DNA of 64,000 nucleotides, taken from an uncultured Gammaproteobacteria bacterium. GTDB lineage: Bacteria; Pseudomonadota; Gammaproteobacteria; HK1. A program made the position numbers and the translations under genes. The stretch spans positions 1-64,000 of the forward strand of contig CAMYJH010000012.1 of assembly GCA_947258715.1 (NCBI GenBank), written 5' to 3'. Numbering within the stretch: the first letter of the stretch is position 1; every line of letters begins with the position of its first letter. This document shows, in pieces, positions 36,676-44,858 of this stretch. A model generated the notes under the pieces. It had not been told where the DNA came from. It worked only from the letters and a program-made list of their open reading frames with translations, and did not search any database.

Positions 36676-38214
36676 CTAACTGTCTCGGGCGCGCTGGCGG
36701 GGGAAACGCGCGCTTGCCTCCACCATGTTCAAGTCCATGTGGTTACGCATGTAGCGGTTTGCCGCGTTTTGCGCCGGTTCATGGTCCCAGGGCTGATACA
36801 TTCCGCTGCGCAGCGCCGCATAGATTAGGTGGCGATCTCGCTGGCTGCTGCGCACCTCCCGGTCGAAGCGCTTCAGATCCCAGCGCGCTCTAATCTCGCC
36901 TTTGAGCGTTGATAGCTGATCGGCGTGAGATGGATCCGGGGCAAGGTTATTCTGCTCATTTGGATCCGATTCCAGATTGAAAAGCTGCGGCGGATCGGCT
37001 TCGCAATGGACCAGCTTGAAACGTCCGTGACGCAGCATGACCAGCGGCGCCACCGCGCCTTCGGCGGCGTATTCTGCCGCCACAAAGCGGTCCGACGGCG
37101 GACGGCCGCCTTCGAGAATGGGCGCAAGGCTTACCCCGTCGAGATCTCCCAAGAACTCGTTCGCATCAATTGAGGCCAGATCCAGAAACGTCGGCAACAA
37201 GTCCAGAGTTGATACCGGCGCGTCCACGGTGCCGGCGGCAAATCGTTCCGGCGCGTGGATGAGCAGCGGCACCCGTACCGAGTCCTCGAAGCAGCTCATT
37301 TTGAACCACAATCCCCGCTCGCCCAGCATGTCGCCGTGATCGGAAAGGAACACGATCACCGTATTCCGGTCGAGACTGCAGGCCCGGTATACGTCCAGGA
37401 TCTCGCCGATCTTCTCGTCCACATAGCTTAGGTTGGCAAAGTAGGCGCGTCGCGCGTGGCGCACGTTCTGTTGGCTTATGTCGAAGCGCCTGGCGTCGCA
37501 GACGTCGAGCAGCCGCTGGCTGTGGGGATCCTGCTGCGCGTAGGGAATGGAGTCCACCGCGGGCATGGGCAAGGTGGCGTCGTGGTAAAGATCCCAGTAC
37601 ATCTTTCTCGCCACATAAGGATCGTGAGGGTGGGTAAAGCTCACCGTGATGCAAAACGGACGCTGGTCGTCGCGGCAGGCAAGTCGGTACAGTTCGGCAC
37701 GGGCGGTGAACGTAACCTCGTCGTCGAACTCGAGCTGGTTGGTGGTTTCGGCAACACCGGCGCCGACCACCGAGTTCATGTTGTGATACCACCAGTCGAT
37801 ACGCTCTCCGGGCCTCGACCAATCCGGGGTCCAGCCGAAATCGGAGGGATAGATATCGGTGGTGAGCCGGGTTTCGAAGCCATGCAGCTGATCCGGGCCG
37901 ACGAAGTGCATCTTTCCCGTGAGAGCGGTGTAGTAACCTGCGCGCCTCAGATAATGGGCAAAGGTCGGCACCGAAGCCGGGAACTCGGCTGCGTTATCGT
38001 AGACCCCGGTGCGGGACGGCAGCTTACCGCTCATGAATGAGGCCCGGGCGGGCAGGCAGAGCGGGCTTGCGCAGTAGCTGGCGGAAAAATTCACTGCCTC
38101 CTCAGATAGGCGCCTCAAATTGGGCAGCTTGAGAAACTCCGCCGGACCGTTGGCCAACAGCGTGCCACTTAACTGGTCCAGCATGAAGATGAGAAAATTT
38201 GGCCGATCGTTCAT
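36676..38214 (-). CDS. betC: Choline-sulfatase
   Basis: A 512-residue type I sulfatase closely following BetC. The formylglycine site is Cys53 in CLPAR (C-x-P-x-R), with metal Asp near FLIFMLDQLSG and SDHGDMLGERGLW. BetC-specific segments include TGKMHFVGPDQLHGF, WWYHNMNSVVGAG, THPHDPYVARKMYWDLY and the C-terminal QPWDHEPAQNAANRYMRNHMD. No signal peptide, consistent with cytosolic hydrolysis of choline-O-sulfate to choline and sulfate. The Cys needs conversion to formylglycine; the only SUMF1-fold protein in the window lacks the active Cys pair. No betA, betB or betT gene is nearby. Confidence 0.88.
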   Translation of the reverse strand: MNDRPNFLIFMLDQLSGTLLANGPAEFLKLPNLRRLSEEAVNFSASYCASPLCLPARASFMSGKLPSRTGVYDNAAEFPASVPTFAHYLRRAGYYTALTGKMHFVGPDQLHGFETRLTTDIYPSDFGWTPDWSRPGERIDWWYHNMNSVVGAGVAETTNQLEFDDEVTFTARAELYRLACRDDQRPFCITVSFTHPHDPYVARKMYWDLYHDATLPMPAVDSIPYAQQDPHSQRLLDVCDARRFDISQQNVRHARRAYFANLSYVDEKIGEILDVYRACSLDRNTVIVFLSDHGDMLGERGLWFKMSCFEDSVRVPLLIHAPERFAAGTVDAPVSTLDLLPTFLDLASIDANEFLGDLDGVSLAPILEGGRPPSDRFVAAEYAAEGAVAPLVMLRHGRFKLVHCEADPPQLFNLESDPNEQNNLAPDPSHADQLSTLKGEIRARWDLKRFDREVRSSQRDRHLIYAALRSGMYQPWDHEPAQNAANRYMRNHMDLNMVEASARFPRQRARDS

Positions 38215-38415
38215 AGCTTGGTAAATCTCGCACTTAAGGCCGTGATCGAATCGCGCTCGTTAAAGCAAAGCGCCATTACCGGTGGCGGGATAGTGGCGTC
38301 AATTCTCGCCTACGGGAAGGCGTCGAGGCGAGGGAACCTGATCCAGCTCAGGCGCTTCGGGCCTCCCAATCGTGACGAGATGGCAATTCCGCCGGCCTAG
38401 AAGGAGGAGCTTTGG

Positions 38416-39420
38416 ATGAGAACATACGAGATCAACTCCGCCGGCGGCATCGACGCCCTGGCGCTGGTGGAGCGCCCCGATCCGCGGCCCGGCCCGGCCG
38501 AGGTGCTGGTCAGGATTTGCGCCTCGTCGCTGAATTACCGCGACCTGTCCACGGTAGAGGACCCGGTGTCGCGCGGCCTGCCTTACCCCAGGATTCCAAA
38601 CTCTGACGGTGTCGGTGAGGTAGTCGAAGTCGGTGAGGGGGTGAGCCGCTTCGAGCCCGGCGATCGGGTGGCGGCAACGTTTTTTCAGCGCTGGATTGAC
38701 GGTCAGATCACGCAAGCCGCCATGGAGAGCGCCCTGGGCGGAGCCCTGGACGGCATGCTGGCCGAGCGCGTCGCGCTACACCAGGAGGGTCTGGTATCGG
38801 TACCGGAGCACCTCTCCGATGTCGAGGCGTCGACGCTGCCGTGCGCGGCGCTGACCGCCTGGAACTCCTTGATCGAGCAGGGGGACGTCAGGGCGGGCGA
38901 TACGGTGCTGCTGCTCGGCACCGGCGGGGTTTCCATTTTTGCGCTCCAGTTCGCAAATCTGCTCGGCGCGCGGGTGATCATCACGTCTTCCAGCAACGAA
39001 AAGCTGTCGCGCGCGAAATCGCTGGGCGCCTGGCAGACGATTAACTATGTCGACACACCTGACTGGGACCAGGCCGTTATGGATCTGACCGGCGGCCGCG
39101 GCGTGGACCATACCGTGGAGGTGGGCGGCGCTGGAACGCTGCAGAAGTCCATCGCCGCAACCCGGGTCGCCGGCTCCATCGGACTCATCGGCGTGCTCAC
39201 TCATGGCCAGCTCGACCCGACGCTGATAATGCGCAAGTCGATCAGGCTTCAGGGGATCTACGTCGGCAGCCGGCGCATGTTCGAGGACATGAACCGTGCC
39301 ATCGCACAGCATCGCCTAAGACCCGTGATCCACCGCGCCTATGCCTTCGAAGAGGCACGGGAGGCTTTCCACGCCATGCGCAAGGCCCAGCATTTCGGCA
39401 AGCTGGTAATTGAGATCTGA
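38416..39420 (+). CDS. MDR-superfamily NAD(P)-dependent alcohol dehydrogenase/quinone reductase
   Basis: A 334-residue medium-chain reductase. It contains the GroES-like N-terminus (SSLNYRDLSTV, SDGVGEVVEVG), VLLLGTGGVSIFALQFA for the cofactor fold, and GGRGVDHTVEVGGAGTL. It lacks the catalytic Cys/His zinc ligands of alcohol dehydrogenases, so a quinone or enone reductase role is likely. AAGGAGGAG precedes the ATG. It follows a 200-bp gap after the divergent choline-sulfatase gene. Substrate not identifiable. Confidence 0.84.
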   Translation: MRTYEINSAGGIDALALVERPDPRPGPAEVLVRICASSLNYRDLSTVEDPVSRGLPYPRIPNSDGVGEVVEVGEGVSRFEPGDRVAATFFQRWIDGQITQAAMESALGGALDGMLAERVALHQEGLVSVPEHLSDVEASTLPCAALTAWNSLIEQGDVRAGDTVLLLGTGGVSIFALQFANLLGARVIITSSSNEKLSRAKSLGAWQTINYVDTPDWDQAVMDLTGGRGVDHTVEVGGAGTLQKSIAATRVAGSIGLIGVLTHGQLDPTLIMRKSIRLQGIYVGSRRMFEDMNRAIAQHRLRPVIHRAYAFEEAREAFHAMRKAQHFGKLVIEI

Positions 39421-39537
39421 CCACCCGAGGCCGCTGGGTCAGCAGCTCAGGCCAGCATCGCGCGAGACCATCGATGCCATGGCTGACCACATGGGTTTGG
39501 CTCTGGCCGAGCCCCGCCGACTGCTTGAAGGGATGAG

Positions 39538-40449
39538 ATGTCCAAGCTGACGGTCACCGTATTCGGTGGCACCGGATTCCTCGGCAGGGCCGTGGTGGCG
39601 AGGCTGCTCGAAGCCGGGATGACAATCCGCATCGCCTCGCGACACCCGGAACTTCTGCCCGCGCATCGATCGCAGGCGCGGGTTTCGCTGGTGCAGGCCG
39701 ATGTCCGGGACGCGCAGGCGGTCACTGCTGCGGTTGAGGACGCACAGGCCGTAGTCAATGCCGTTGGCCTCTATCTGCAACGCGGCGCCGAAACCTTCGA
39801 CGCTATCCACGTTCAAGGGGCCGCAACCGTCGCCAGGCTGGCCGCGAGGGCCGGCGTCAGAAAGCTGATTCATGTCTCGGGTATCGGCGCCGATCCGGCT
39901 TCCGCCTCCAGTTACGTGCGCGCCCGCGCAAACGGCGAGCGCCTTGTTCGGGACGGCTTCGAAGGGGCGGCTATCCTGAGGCCCAGCGTGCTGTTCGGTC
40001 CCGGTGACGCGTTCTTGAACACCATCGACGCCCTTACCCGGGCCGCTCCCGTATTTCCCCTTTTTGGCCTGGGCCAAACCCGGCTGCAGCCGGTTTACGT
40101 GGATGACGTGGCGGTCGCCATATACCGCTGCATCGCCGGGGAGGTTGCGACGGGGCGGCTGTGCGAGCTCGGCGGCCCAAAGGTTTACACCTTCCGCCAG
40201 GTGGTGGAACGAGTGCTTGCCTTCAAGGGGCGCAGGCGGCTGCTGCTGCCGGTACCGTTCCCCTTATGGTCGGCACTGGCAAAGGTTCTGAGCCCGCTTC
40301 CCAGTCCCCCACTGACCGAAGACCAGGTGATCCTCATGCAGGACGACAATTTGGTCGGGGAAGGAGTGGTCACGCTCCAGGATTTGGGGGCTTCGGCGCA
40401 CGAGCTGGAAGCCATGCTGGGTCACTGCCTTGAACCGCGAAGCGCCTGA
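39538..40449 (+). CDS. NDUFA9-like atypical SDR (NAD(P)H-binding)
   Basis: A 303-residue extended/atypical SDR resembling the complex I NDUFA9-like family. The N-terminus VTVFGGTGFLGRAVV binds NAD(P), then AVVNAVGLYLQRG, VRKLIHVSGIGADP and ILRPSVLFGPGDAF follow. Bacterial members are often annotated as complex I NDUFA9 subunit family proteins, without being part of complex I. The ATG at 39538 has GGGATGAG upstream. No operon partner is evident. Confidence 0.8.
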   Translation: MSKLTVTVFGGTGFLGRAVVARLLEAGMTIRIASRHPELLPAHRSQARVSLVQADVRDAQAVTAAVEDAQAVVNAVGLYLQRGAETFDAIHVQGAATVARLAARAGVRKLIHVSGIGADPASASSYVRARANGERLVRDGFEGAAILRPSVLFGPGDAFLNTIDALTRAAPVFPLFGLGQTRLQPVYVDDVAVAIYRCIAGEVATGRLCELGGPKVYTFRQVVERVLAFKGRRRLLLPVPFPLWSALAKVLSPLPSPPLTEDQVILMQDDNLVGEGVVTLQDLGASAHELEAMLGHCLEPRSA

Positions 40450-40519
40450 ACCCGGACGAATTTTAGGGTCCCGCGCGCTTCTCTGGCTCCCTTGCTGACA
40501 AAAAACGTGATTTACGCCC

Positions 40520-40549
40520 TTGCACTTTGTGCGGCGCAACATATATAGT
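40520..40549 (+). promoter_or_regulatory. Sigma-70-type promoter
   Basis: A -35 box TTGCAC (40520-40525) and -10 box TATAGT (40544-40549) are separated by 18 bp, inside the imperfect palindrome GCGC...GCGC around the -10 element. Transcription would begin near 40556, which excludes the upstream ATG at 40527 as a start for the next gene and supports the GTG at 40578. Confidence 0.6.
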
Positions 40550-40577
40550 GCGCGCCCTTTTGGCTCGAGGCGGTTCA

Positions 40578-40982
40578 GTGATCGATCAGCGCAAGCCGGT
40601 ACGGGTTTTCAAAAACTGGAAGCTCGGCTGCTACAGCATCATGCAGGACGGCAGGCTAAAGGCCTCCGCTCGCCAGCTGCTGCTCGCTGACGTGGAGTTT
40701 CGGGTGCGAGAGTCAGGCCGCAGGCGCATGCTCGAAAACGGTGTGCGCAACGTGCACGCCTATGCCATCGGCCACCTCGTCGACTACGTGCACCCCAAAG
40801 AGGCGCGGGAGCTCGAGGGTATGTCCGGGCGCGGCACTTTCTACGATCCGAAGCGCTTCTCCGCCTTTGTCGACAGCGAGACGGAAACTCCGGTGATTTA
40901 TGCGTTGGCCGCGCTTTTTGATGAGCGCGGGGTGATTTATGCCAGTCCGTGCAACGAATCGACGCTAATTCAGGCGGCGTAA
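40578..40982 (+). CDS. Conserved hypothetical protein of about 134 aa
   Basis: The protein starts (GTG 40578, GAGGCGG upstream) with RKPVRVFKNWKLGCYSIMQ, then VEFRVRESGRRRMLENGVRNVHAYAIG. This basic pattern recurs in phage-related and plasmid-related hypothetical proteins of Proteobacteria (resemblance from memory, not searched). No catalytic motif is seen. The basic, aromatic-rich N-terminal half could bind nucleic acid. A good promoter lies upstream and a strong terminator downstream, so it is a single-gene unit. Confidence 0.7.
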   Translation: MIDQRKPVRVFKNWKLGCYSIMQDGRLKASARQLLLADVEFRVRESGRRRMLENGVRNVHAYAIGHLVDYVHPKEARELEGMSGRGTFYDPKRFSAFVDSETETPVIYALAALFDERGVIYASPCNESTLIQAA

Positions 40983-41029
40983 ACCGGCGGATAAAGGGCC
41001 CCGACAAGCTACCAGTTGCGCAAACAAAT

Positions 41030-41063
41030 AAAAAAGGCGGCCTTTTTAAAGGCCGCCTTTTTT
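41030..41063. terminator. Bidirectional intrinsic terminator
   Basis: Perfect stem GGCGGCC (41036-41042) / GGCCGCC (41051-41057) with the loop TTTTTAAA. It is preceded by six A (41030-41035) and followed by six T (41058-41063). It therefore ends both the plus-strand hypothetical gene and the minus-strand cold-shock gene that converge on it. Confidence 0.92.
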
Positions 41064-41104
41064 GATCCCTTAACAAACGCGAGGAGTGCGTTTGCCCAGG
41101 GAAT

Positions 41105-41308
41105 TCAGGCCGCTTTCAGATTCCCGGCCGCGTTCTTGCCGCGCTCGCTGACGACGTCAAACTCTACGCGCTGACCTTCCTGAAGCGTGCCGAGGCCGGC
41201 GCGCTCTACCGCGCTGATATGAACGAAAACATCCTTGCCGCCGTCTTCGGGCTGGATGAATCCAAAACCCTTTGCAGTGTTGAACCACTTAACAGTTCCG
41301 ATAGCCAT
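41105..41308 (-). CDS. Cold-shock protein, CspA family
   Basis: A 67-residue cold-shock domain protein. The RNP1 (KGFGFIQP) and RNP2 (VFVHIS) RNA-binding motifs are intact. The body begins [14 protein letters not shown], so ATG 41308 is the start although the frame is open upstream. It binds single-stranded RNA/DNA and acts as an RNA chaperone. About 330 bp lie upstream to the next plus-strand gene, enough for the long structured leader usual for csp genes. The convergent terminator closes its transcript. Confidence 0.93.
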   Translation of the reverse strand: MAIGTVKWFNTAKGFGFIQPEDGGKDVFVHISAVERAGLGTLQEGQRVEFDVVSERGKNAAGNLKAA

Positions 41309-41637
41309 AGTAACTCCGTAGAAAAAATAGCCGCACACTAATCGGGTGCGGAGTCGAACAATCTTGTCGTCGTGGGTGTCTTGATAACGAACGCCGGGTA
41401 AGGGCAAGTAACTGAAGGCAGGCCATAACGTAGATCGCGCGCGCATACTGCCCCGTATTCAACGGAAAAGCAAGCAAATTCGGCCCTGTGCGTGTTTTGA
41501 GACGCATTCTTGTGAAGCGGGCATCATTTTTGACTCGGGATGAAAAATCATAAAAGGCCGGGTCCAGCCAAGGGCGAAATCGCCGTATGCTATGCCCTGA
41601 GCGATCCGCAGCCTCAAATGATTGAAGAGAATCCGCT
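41309..41637. other. Divergent intergenic region, presumed csp leader and promoters
   Basis: About 330 bp between the cold-shock gene and the proline-racemase-like gene. The minus strand likely carries the cold-shock 5' leader. I see no gene, and no confident cold-box match. A TTGACT at 41530-41535 has no well-spaced -10 partner, so no promoter is called. Confidence 0.4.
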
Positions 41638-42702
41638 ATGCGCCTGCCTAACCTGATTACCGCCATCGACGTGCACGCGTGCGGGGAGCCGGGCCGGGTG
41701 ATAACCGGTGGCGTGCTCGACGTGCCGGGCGAGAGCATGTTCGAGAAGCGCCTTCACTTCGAGCGTCACTTCGACCACATTCGCAAGCGAATGCTGCGCG
41801 AACCGCGAGGTTATCCCGGACTCTGCTGCAACGTGATTATGCCACCGACGCATCCGGACGCGGACGCCGGTTTCATCATCATGGAGCAGTCCGAATACCC
41901 CGCCATGTCCGGAAGCAATGCTATCTGCGTCACTACTGCGCTGGTCGAAAGCGGCATGGTGCCGGTAACGGAGCCGGTGACCCGGCTGAAGCTGGAAGCT
42001 CCGGCGGGACTCATAGAAGTCGAAGCAAGAGTTAAGAACGGCAAGTGCGAGAGCGTCAGCTTCGAAAACGTTCCCTCCTTCGTCGCCCACCTGGACGCCG
42101 AGATCGAGGTGCCGACCGTCGGAAAAGTGACCGTGGACGTGGCCTTCGGCGGCATGTGGTTCGTGATCGCCGATGCACAGAAATTGAACCTCGCTCTCGA
42201 GCCGGACAACGCGGCGGAAATCGCCCGCGTCGGCGAGATGCTTCGCGCCGCCGCCGCGGAGCAGCTTCCGGTGACGCATCCCGAGAATCCCGAGATCCGA
42301 AACGTCTCTATCGCTCAGCTGTGGGCGCCGGCTTCCTCGCCCGGCGCCTGGATCAGAAACGCGGTGGTGATATCCACCGGCGAGCTCGACTGGAATCGGC
42401 CCGAAACCTGGCGCGGAGTGCTGGACCGCTCGCCCTGCGGCACCGGAACCTGTGCCAGGATGGCAACGCTTTACGCCCGCGGCGAGCTCATGCTCGACGA
42501 AGAATTTCACCACCAGGGGATCTTGGAAACGGTTTTTAGCGGGCGACTGCTGCGCGAAACAAGCGTCGGCAATCAGTCTGCGGTGGTGCCCGTGCTCACC
42601 GGAAGCGGCTGGATATACGGCTTGTCTCAATACGTGCTGGACGACTCCGATCCTTTTCCCGATGGCTTCACCGTGGCGGACATCTGGTCACGCGGGATCT
42701 GA
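41638..42702 (+). CDS. Proline racemase-fold hydroxyproline epimerase/dehydratase (Ser/Cys type)
   Basis: A 354-residue proline racemase superfamily protein. The first catalytic position is Ser91 in AMSGSNAIC (Cys in proline racemase) and the second is Cys267 in SPCGTGTCARMA. This Ser/Cys class includes 4-hydroxyproline 2-epimerases with 3-hydroxyproline activity, while Thr/Cys enzymes are trans-3-hydroxyproline dehydratases. The next gene, 15 bp away, encodes a pyrroline-2-carboxylate-type reductase. This favours a dehydratase or epimerase step on a hydroxyproline followed by reduction to proline. Exact activity not settled by sequence. Confidence 0.84.
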   Translation: MRLPNLITAIDVHACGEPGRVITGGVLDVPGESMFEKRLHFERHFDHIRKRMLREPRGYPGLCCNVIMPPTHPDADAGFIIMEQSEYPAMSGSNAICVTTALVESGMVPVTEPVTRLKLEAPAGLIEVEARVKNGKCESVSFENVPSFVAHLDAEIEVPTVGKVTVDVAFGGMWFVIADAQKLNLALEPDNAAEIARVGEMLRAAAAEQLPVTHPENPEIRNVSIAQLWAPASSPGAWIRNAVVISTGELDWNRPETWRGVLDRSPCGTGTCARMATLYARGELMLDEEFHHQGILETVFSGRLLRETSVGNQSAVVPVLTGSGWIYGLSQYVLDDSDPFPDGFTVADIWSRGI

Positions 42703-42717
42703 ACAAGGGAAGTTGAC

Positions 42718-43740
42718 ATGAACGACAGCCTTCATCTGACACTGGAAGAGGTTCACGCGCTGGCGTTTGAGGCGCTCGCCGCTAATGGTTTTTCCGCTGC
42801 TCAGGCGCGCGCCATCGCCGACACCGTCACTGCCGCCGAGAGGGATCTTTGCACCTCGCACGGTTTGTTTCGCATCGCCTTTTACGTTAACGCGCTCAAT
42901 AATCCCGATGTGGATCCAACGGCGGTGCCCGTGGTGAGTGAGCTGGCTCCCGCGGTGGTGCACGTGGACGGGCGCTTCGGTTTCGCGCCGCTGGCGCTGG
43001 AGATGGGCGCTGCGCCACTGGTTGAGAAGGCGAGAGCGCAGGGCATCGCGGCACTTTGCCTGAATAATATCTATCACATCGCCGCGCTCTGGCCCGAGCT
43101 GGAACGCGTCGCCGAGCAGGGCCTTGCGGCTTTCGCCTTTACAGCCGCGTTGCCATACATGGCGCCGGCGGGAGGCACGCGTCCGCTTTATGGCACCAAT
43201 CCCATGGCTTTCGCCTGGCCGCGGAAAGATCATCCGCCGCTGGTCTTCGATCAGGCTTCCAGCGTTACCGCCCGGGGCGAGATCCAGATCCATCTTCGCG
43301 ACGGCAAGCCGATTCCCGTAGGCTGGGCCATCGGTCCCGACGGTGAGCCGACCACAGATCCCGAAACCGCTCTTAAAGGTGCGCAGCTCCCCTTCGGGGG
43401 CCATAAAGGGGCGGCCATTGCGCTCATGGTGGAGCTGCTGGCGGGGGCGCTGGTAGGGGATCTGTTCAGCTACGAGGCGGCGGCAAAGGATACCGGCACC
43501 GGTGCACCGCTGGGCGGTGAGTTCTTGATCGCAATTGACCCAGGTCGCTGCGTGCGCGACGGCGATCGCGAGAAACAGCTCGCCCATGCGGAGCAATTGC
43601 TCCAAAAGATAGGGGAGCAAGAGGGCACGCGTCTGCCATCCGATCGGCGTTACGCGGCGCGTAAGCGAACGCCAACGGAGGGCATTCGCATTCCAAGAAC
43701 CCTGCATCAGACGCTCGTCGCCTATACCCGAGAAAGCTGA
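42718..43740 (+). CDS. Ldh-family reductase, candidate delta1-pyrroline-2-carboxylate reductase
   Basis: A 340-residue member of the malate/lactate/ureidoglycolate-dehydrogenase-like (Ldh_2) family. It has NNIYHIAALWPELE with the catalytic His and GTNPMAFAWPR for the cofactor. The family includes DpkA, which reduces delta1-piperideine- and pyrroline-2-carboxylate. Placed 15 bp after the hydroxyproline enzyme gene, with AAGGGAAG upstream, it most probably reduces delta1-pyrroline-2-carboxylate to L-proline. Substrate inferred from operon. Confidence 0.84.
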   Translation: MNDSLHLTLEEVHALAFEALAANGFSAAQARAIADTVTAAERDLCTSHGLFRIAFYVNALNNPDVDPTAVPVVSELAPAVVHVDGRFGFAPLALEMGAAPLVEKARAQGIAALCLNNIYHIAALWPELERVAEQGLAAFAFTAALPYMAPAGGTRPLYGTNPMAFAWPRKDHPPLVFDQASSVTARGEIQIHLRDGKPIPVGWAIGPDGEPTTDPETALKGAQLPFGGHKGAAIALMVELLAGALVGDLFSYEAAAKDTGTGAPLGGEFLIAIDPGRCVRDGDREKQLAHAEQLLQKIGEQEGTRLPSDRRYAARKRTPTEGIRIPRTLHQTLVAYTRES

Positions 43741-43840
43741 ATCGACCTTAAGACATGGAAGCTCCGTTTGCGGCCTGTTTCGAAGTGCATCAATGACCAG
43801 CATCATTCGCAACCATCGGGCATGAAAGCGATCACCGCGA

Positions 43841-44737
43841 ATGAATGATCTTTCACCACACGCCAAGGGGTTGTTGATCACGACGCTGGGCGTGCTGGTG
43901 CTCACCCCAGACAGTCTCCTCATCCGGCTGGTTTCGGCGGACGCCTGGACGCTGACTTTCTGGCGCGGGGTGCTGTACGCCTTCGGCATGAGCGTTGGCG
44001 TCGCCGTGATGTTCGGTCACCGCGCCCGGGAACAGTTTCTGTCTATGGGAAGAGCCGGACTTCTCATTGGAGCGATATTCGGTATCGGCAAGGTGACTTT
44101 CATCGTTTCGATTACCAATACCACGGCCGCCAACACCCTGTTCATCGTCAGCACCTCCCCGCTATTCGCGGCCATCTTGGGCTGGTTGCTGCTGCGGGAG
44201 CCGGTGGCGCGGAGGACCTGGCTTGCCATCGGCTTCGCTCTGCTGGGTATCGGCGTCATCGCCTCGGAAGGCTTCGACGAGGGCAGGGTCATTGGCAACG
44301 TCGCCGCGCTGCTCACCGCTCTGGTGCTGGGGGCGAGCTTCGTCCTGGCGCGCCGTTACCGCGAGCGCAACGTCATTCCGGCCATGGCGCTGAGCGGTCT
44401 GATTTCCGCCCTCCTGGTGCTGCCGCTGGCCTCGCCGTTTTCCGTCGCCGCCTCCGATGTGGCCGCGCTGGCGGCGATGGGCCTGGTGGTGTTGCCGCTT
44501 TCATTCGGGCTCATCTTCATAGGGCCGCGCTACATTCCGGCGCCGGAGGTCAGCCTGGTGCTGCTGCTGGAAGCGGTGCTCGGGCCCTACTGGGTCTGGC
44601 TTGCCCTGGGCGAAGCGCCCGGTGGCCGCACCCTCGTCGGCGGCACCATTGTGCTCGCCACTCTTGCCGTCCACTCGGCGATGCGCCTCACAGGTGGTCG
44701 CCAGCGAGCCGTAGCGGCGGCCACCTCGGAGAATTAA
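43841..44737 (+). CDS. EamA/DMT-family transporter
   Basis: A 298-residue protein with about ten membrane helices in two EamA repeats (LVLTPDSLLIRLV and, after FDEGRVIGNVAAL, the second copy). Drug/metabolite family members export or import small organic solutes. It lies about 100 bp after the hydroxyproline pair, in the same direction, and may serve that pathway. Substrate unknown. Confidence 0.83.
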   Translation: MNDLSPHAKGLLITTLGVLVLTPDSLLIRLVSADAWTLTFWRGVLYAFGMSVGVAVMFGHRAREQFLSMGRAGLLIGAIFGIGKVTFIVSITNTTAANTLFIVSTSPLFAAILGWLLLREPVARRTWLAIGFALLGIGVIASEGFDEGRVIGNVAALLTALVLGASFVLARRYRERNVIPAMALSGLISALLVLPLASPFSVAASDVAALAAMGLVVLPLSFGLIFIGPRYIPAPEVSLVLLLEAVLGPYWVWLALGEAPGGRTLVGGTIVLATLAVHSAMRLTGGRQRAVAAATSEN

Positions 44738-44808
44738 CTTCGTTTTCTGACGGCTCCGATTTAACCCCGCCACCCTTTGGCCGCCGTTTATAGCCTGCGG
44801 ACATCGAG

Positions 44809-44820
44809 CCCGGGCCCGGG
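44809..44820. repeat. Perfect 12-bp palindrome CCCGGGCCCGGG
   Basis: It lies 39 bp before the ATG of the secreted protein gene and 72 bp after the EamA gene. There is no loop, so it is not an ordinary terminator. It could be a protein-binding site or a chance GC-rich palindrome. Confidence 0.35.
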
Positions 44821-44858
44821 ATTTTGGGCAGCGGGGATTCAAACCGGAGGCATCAATC

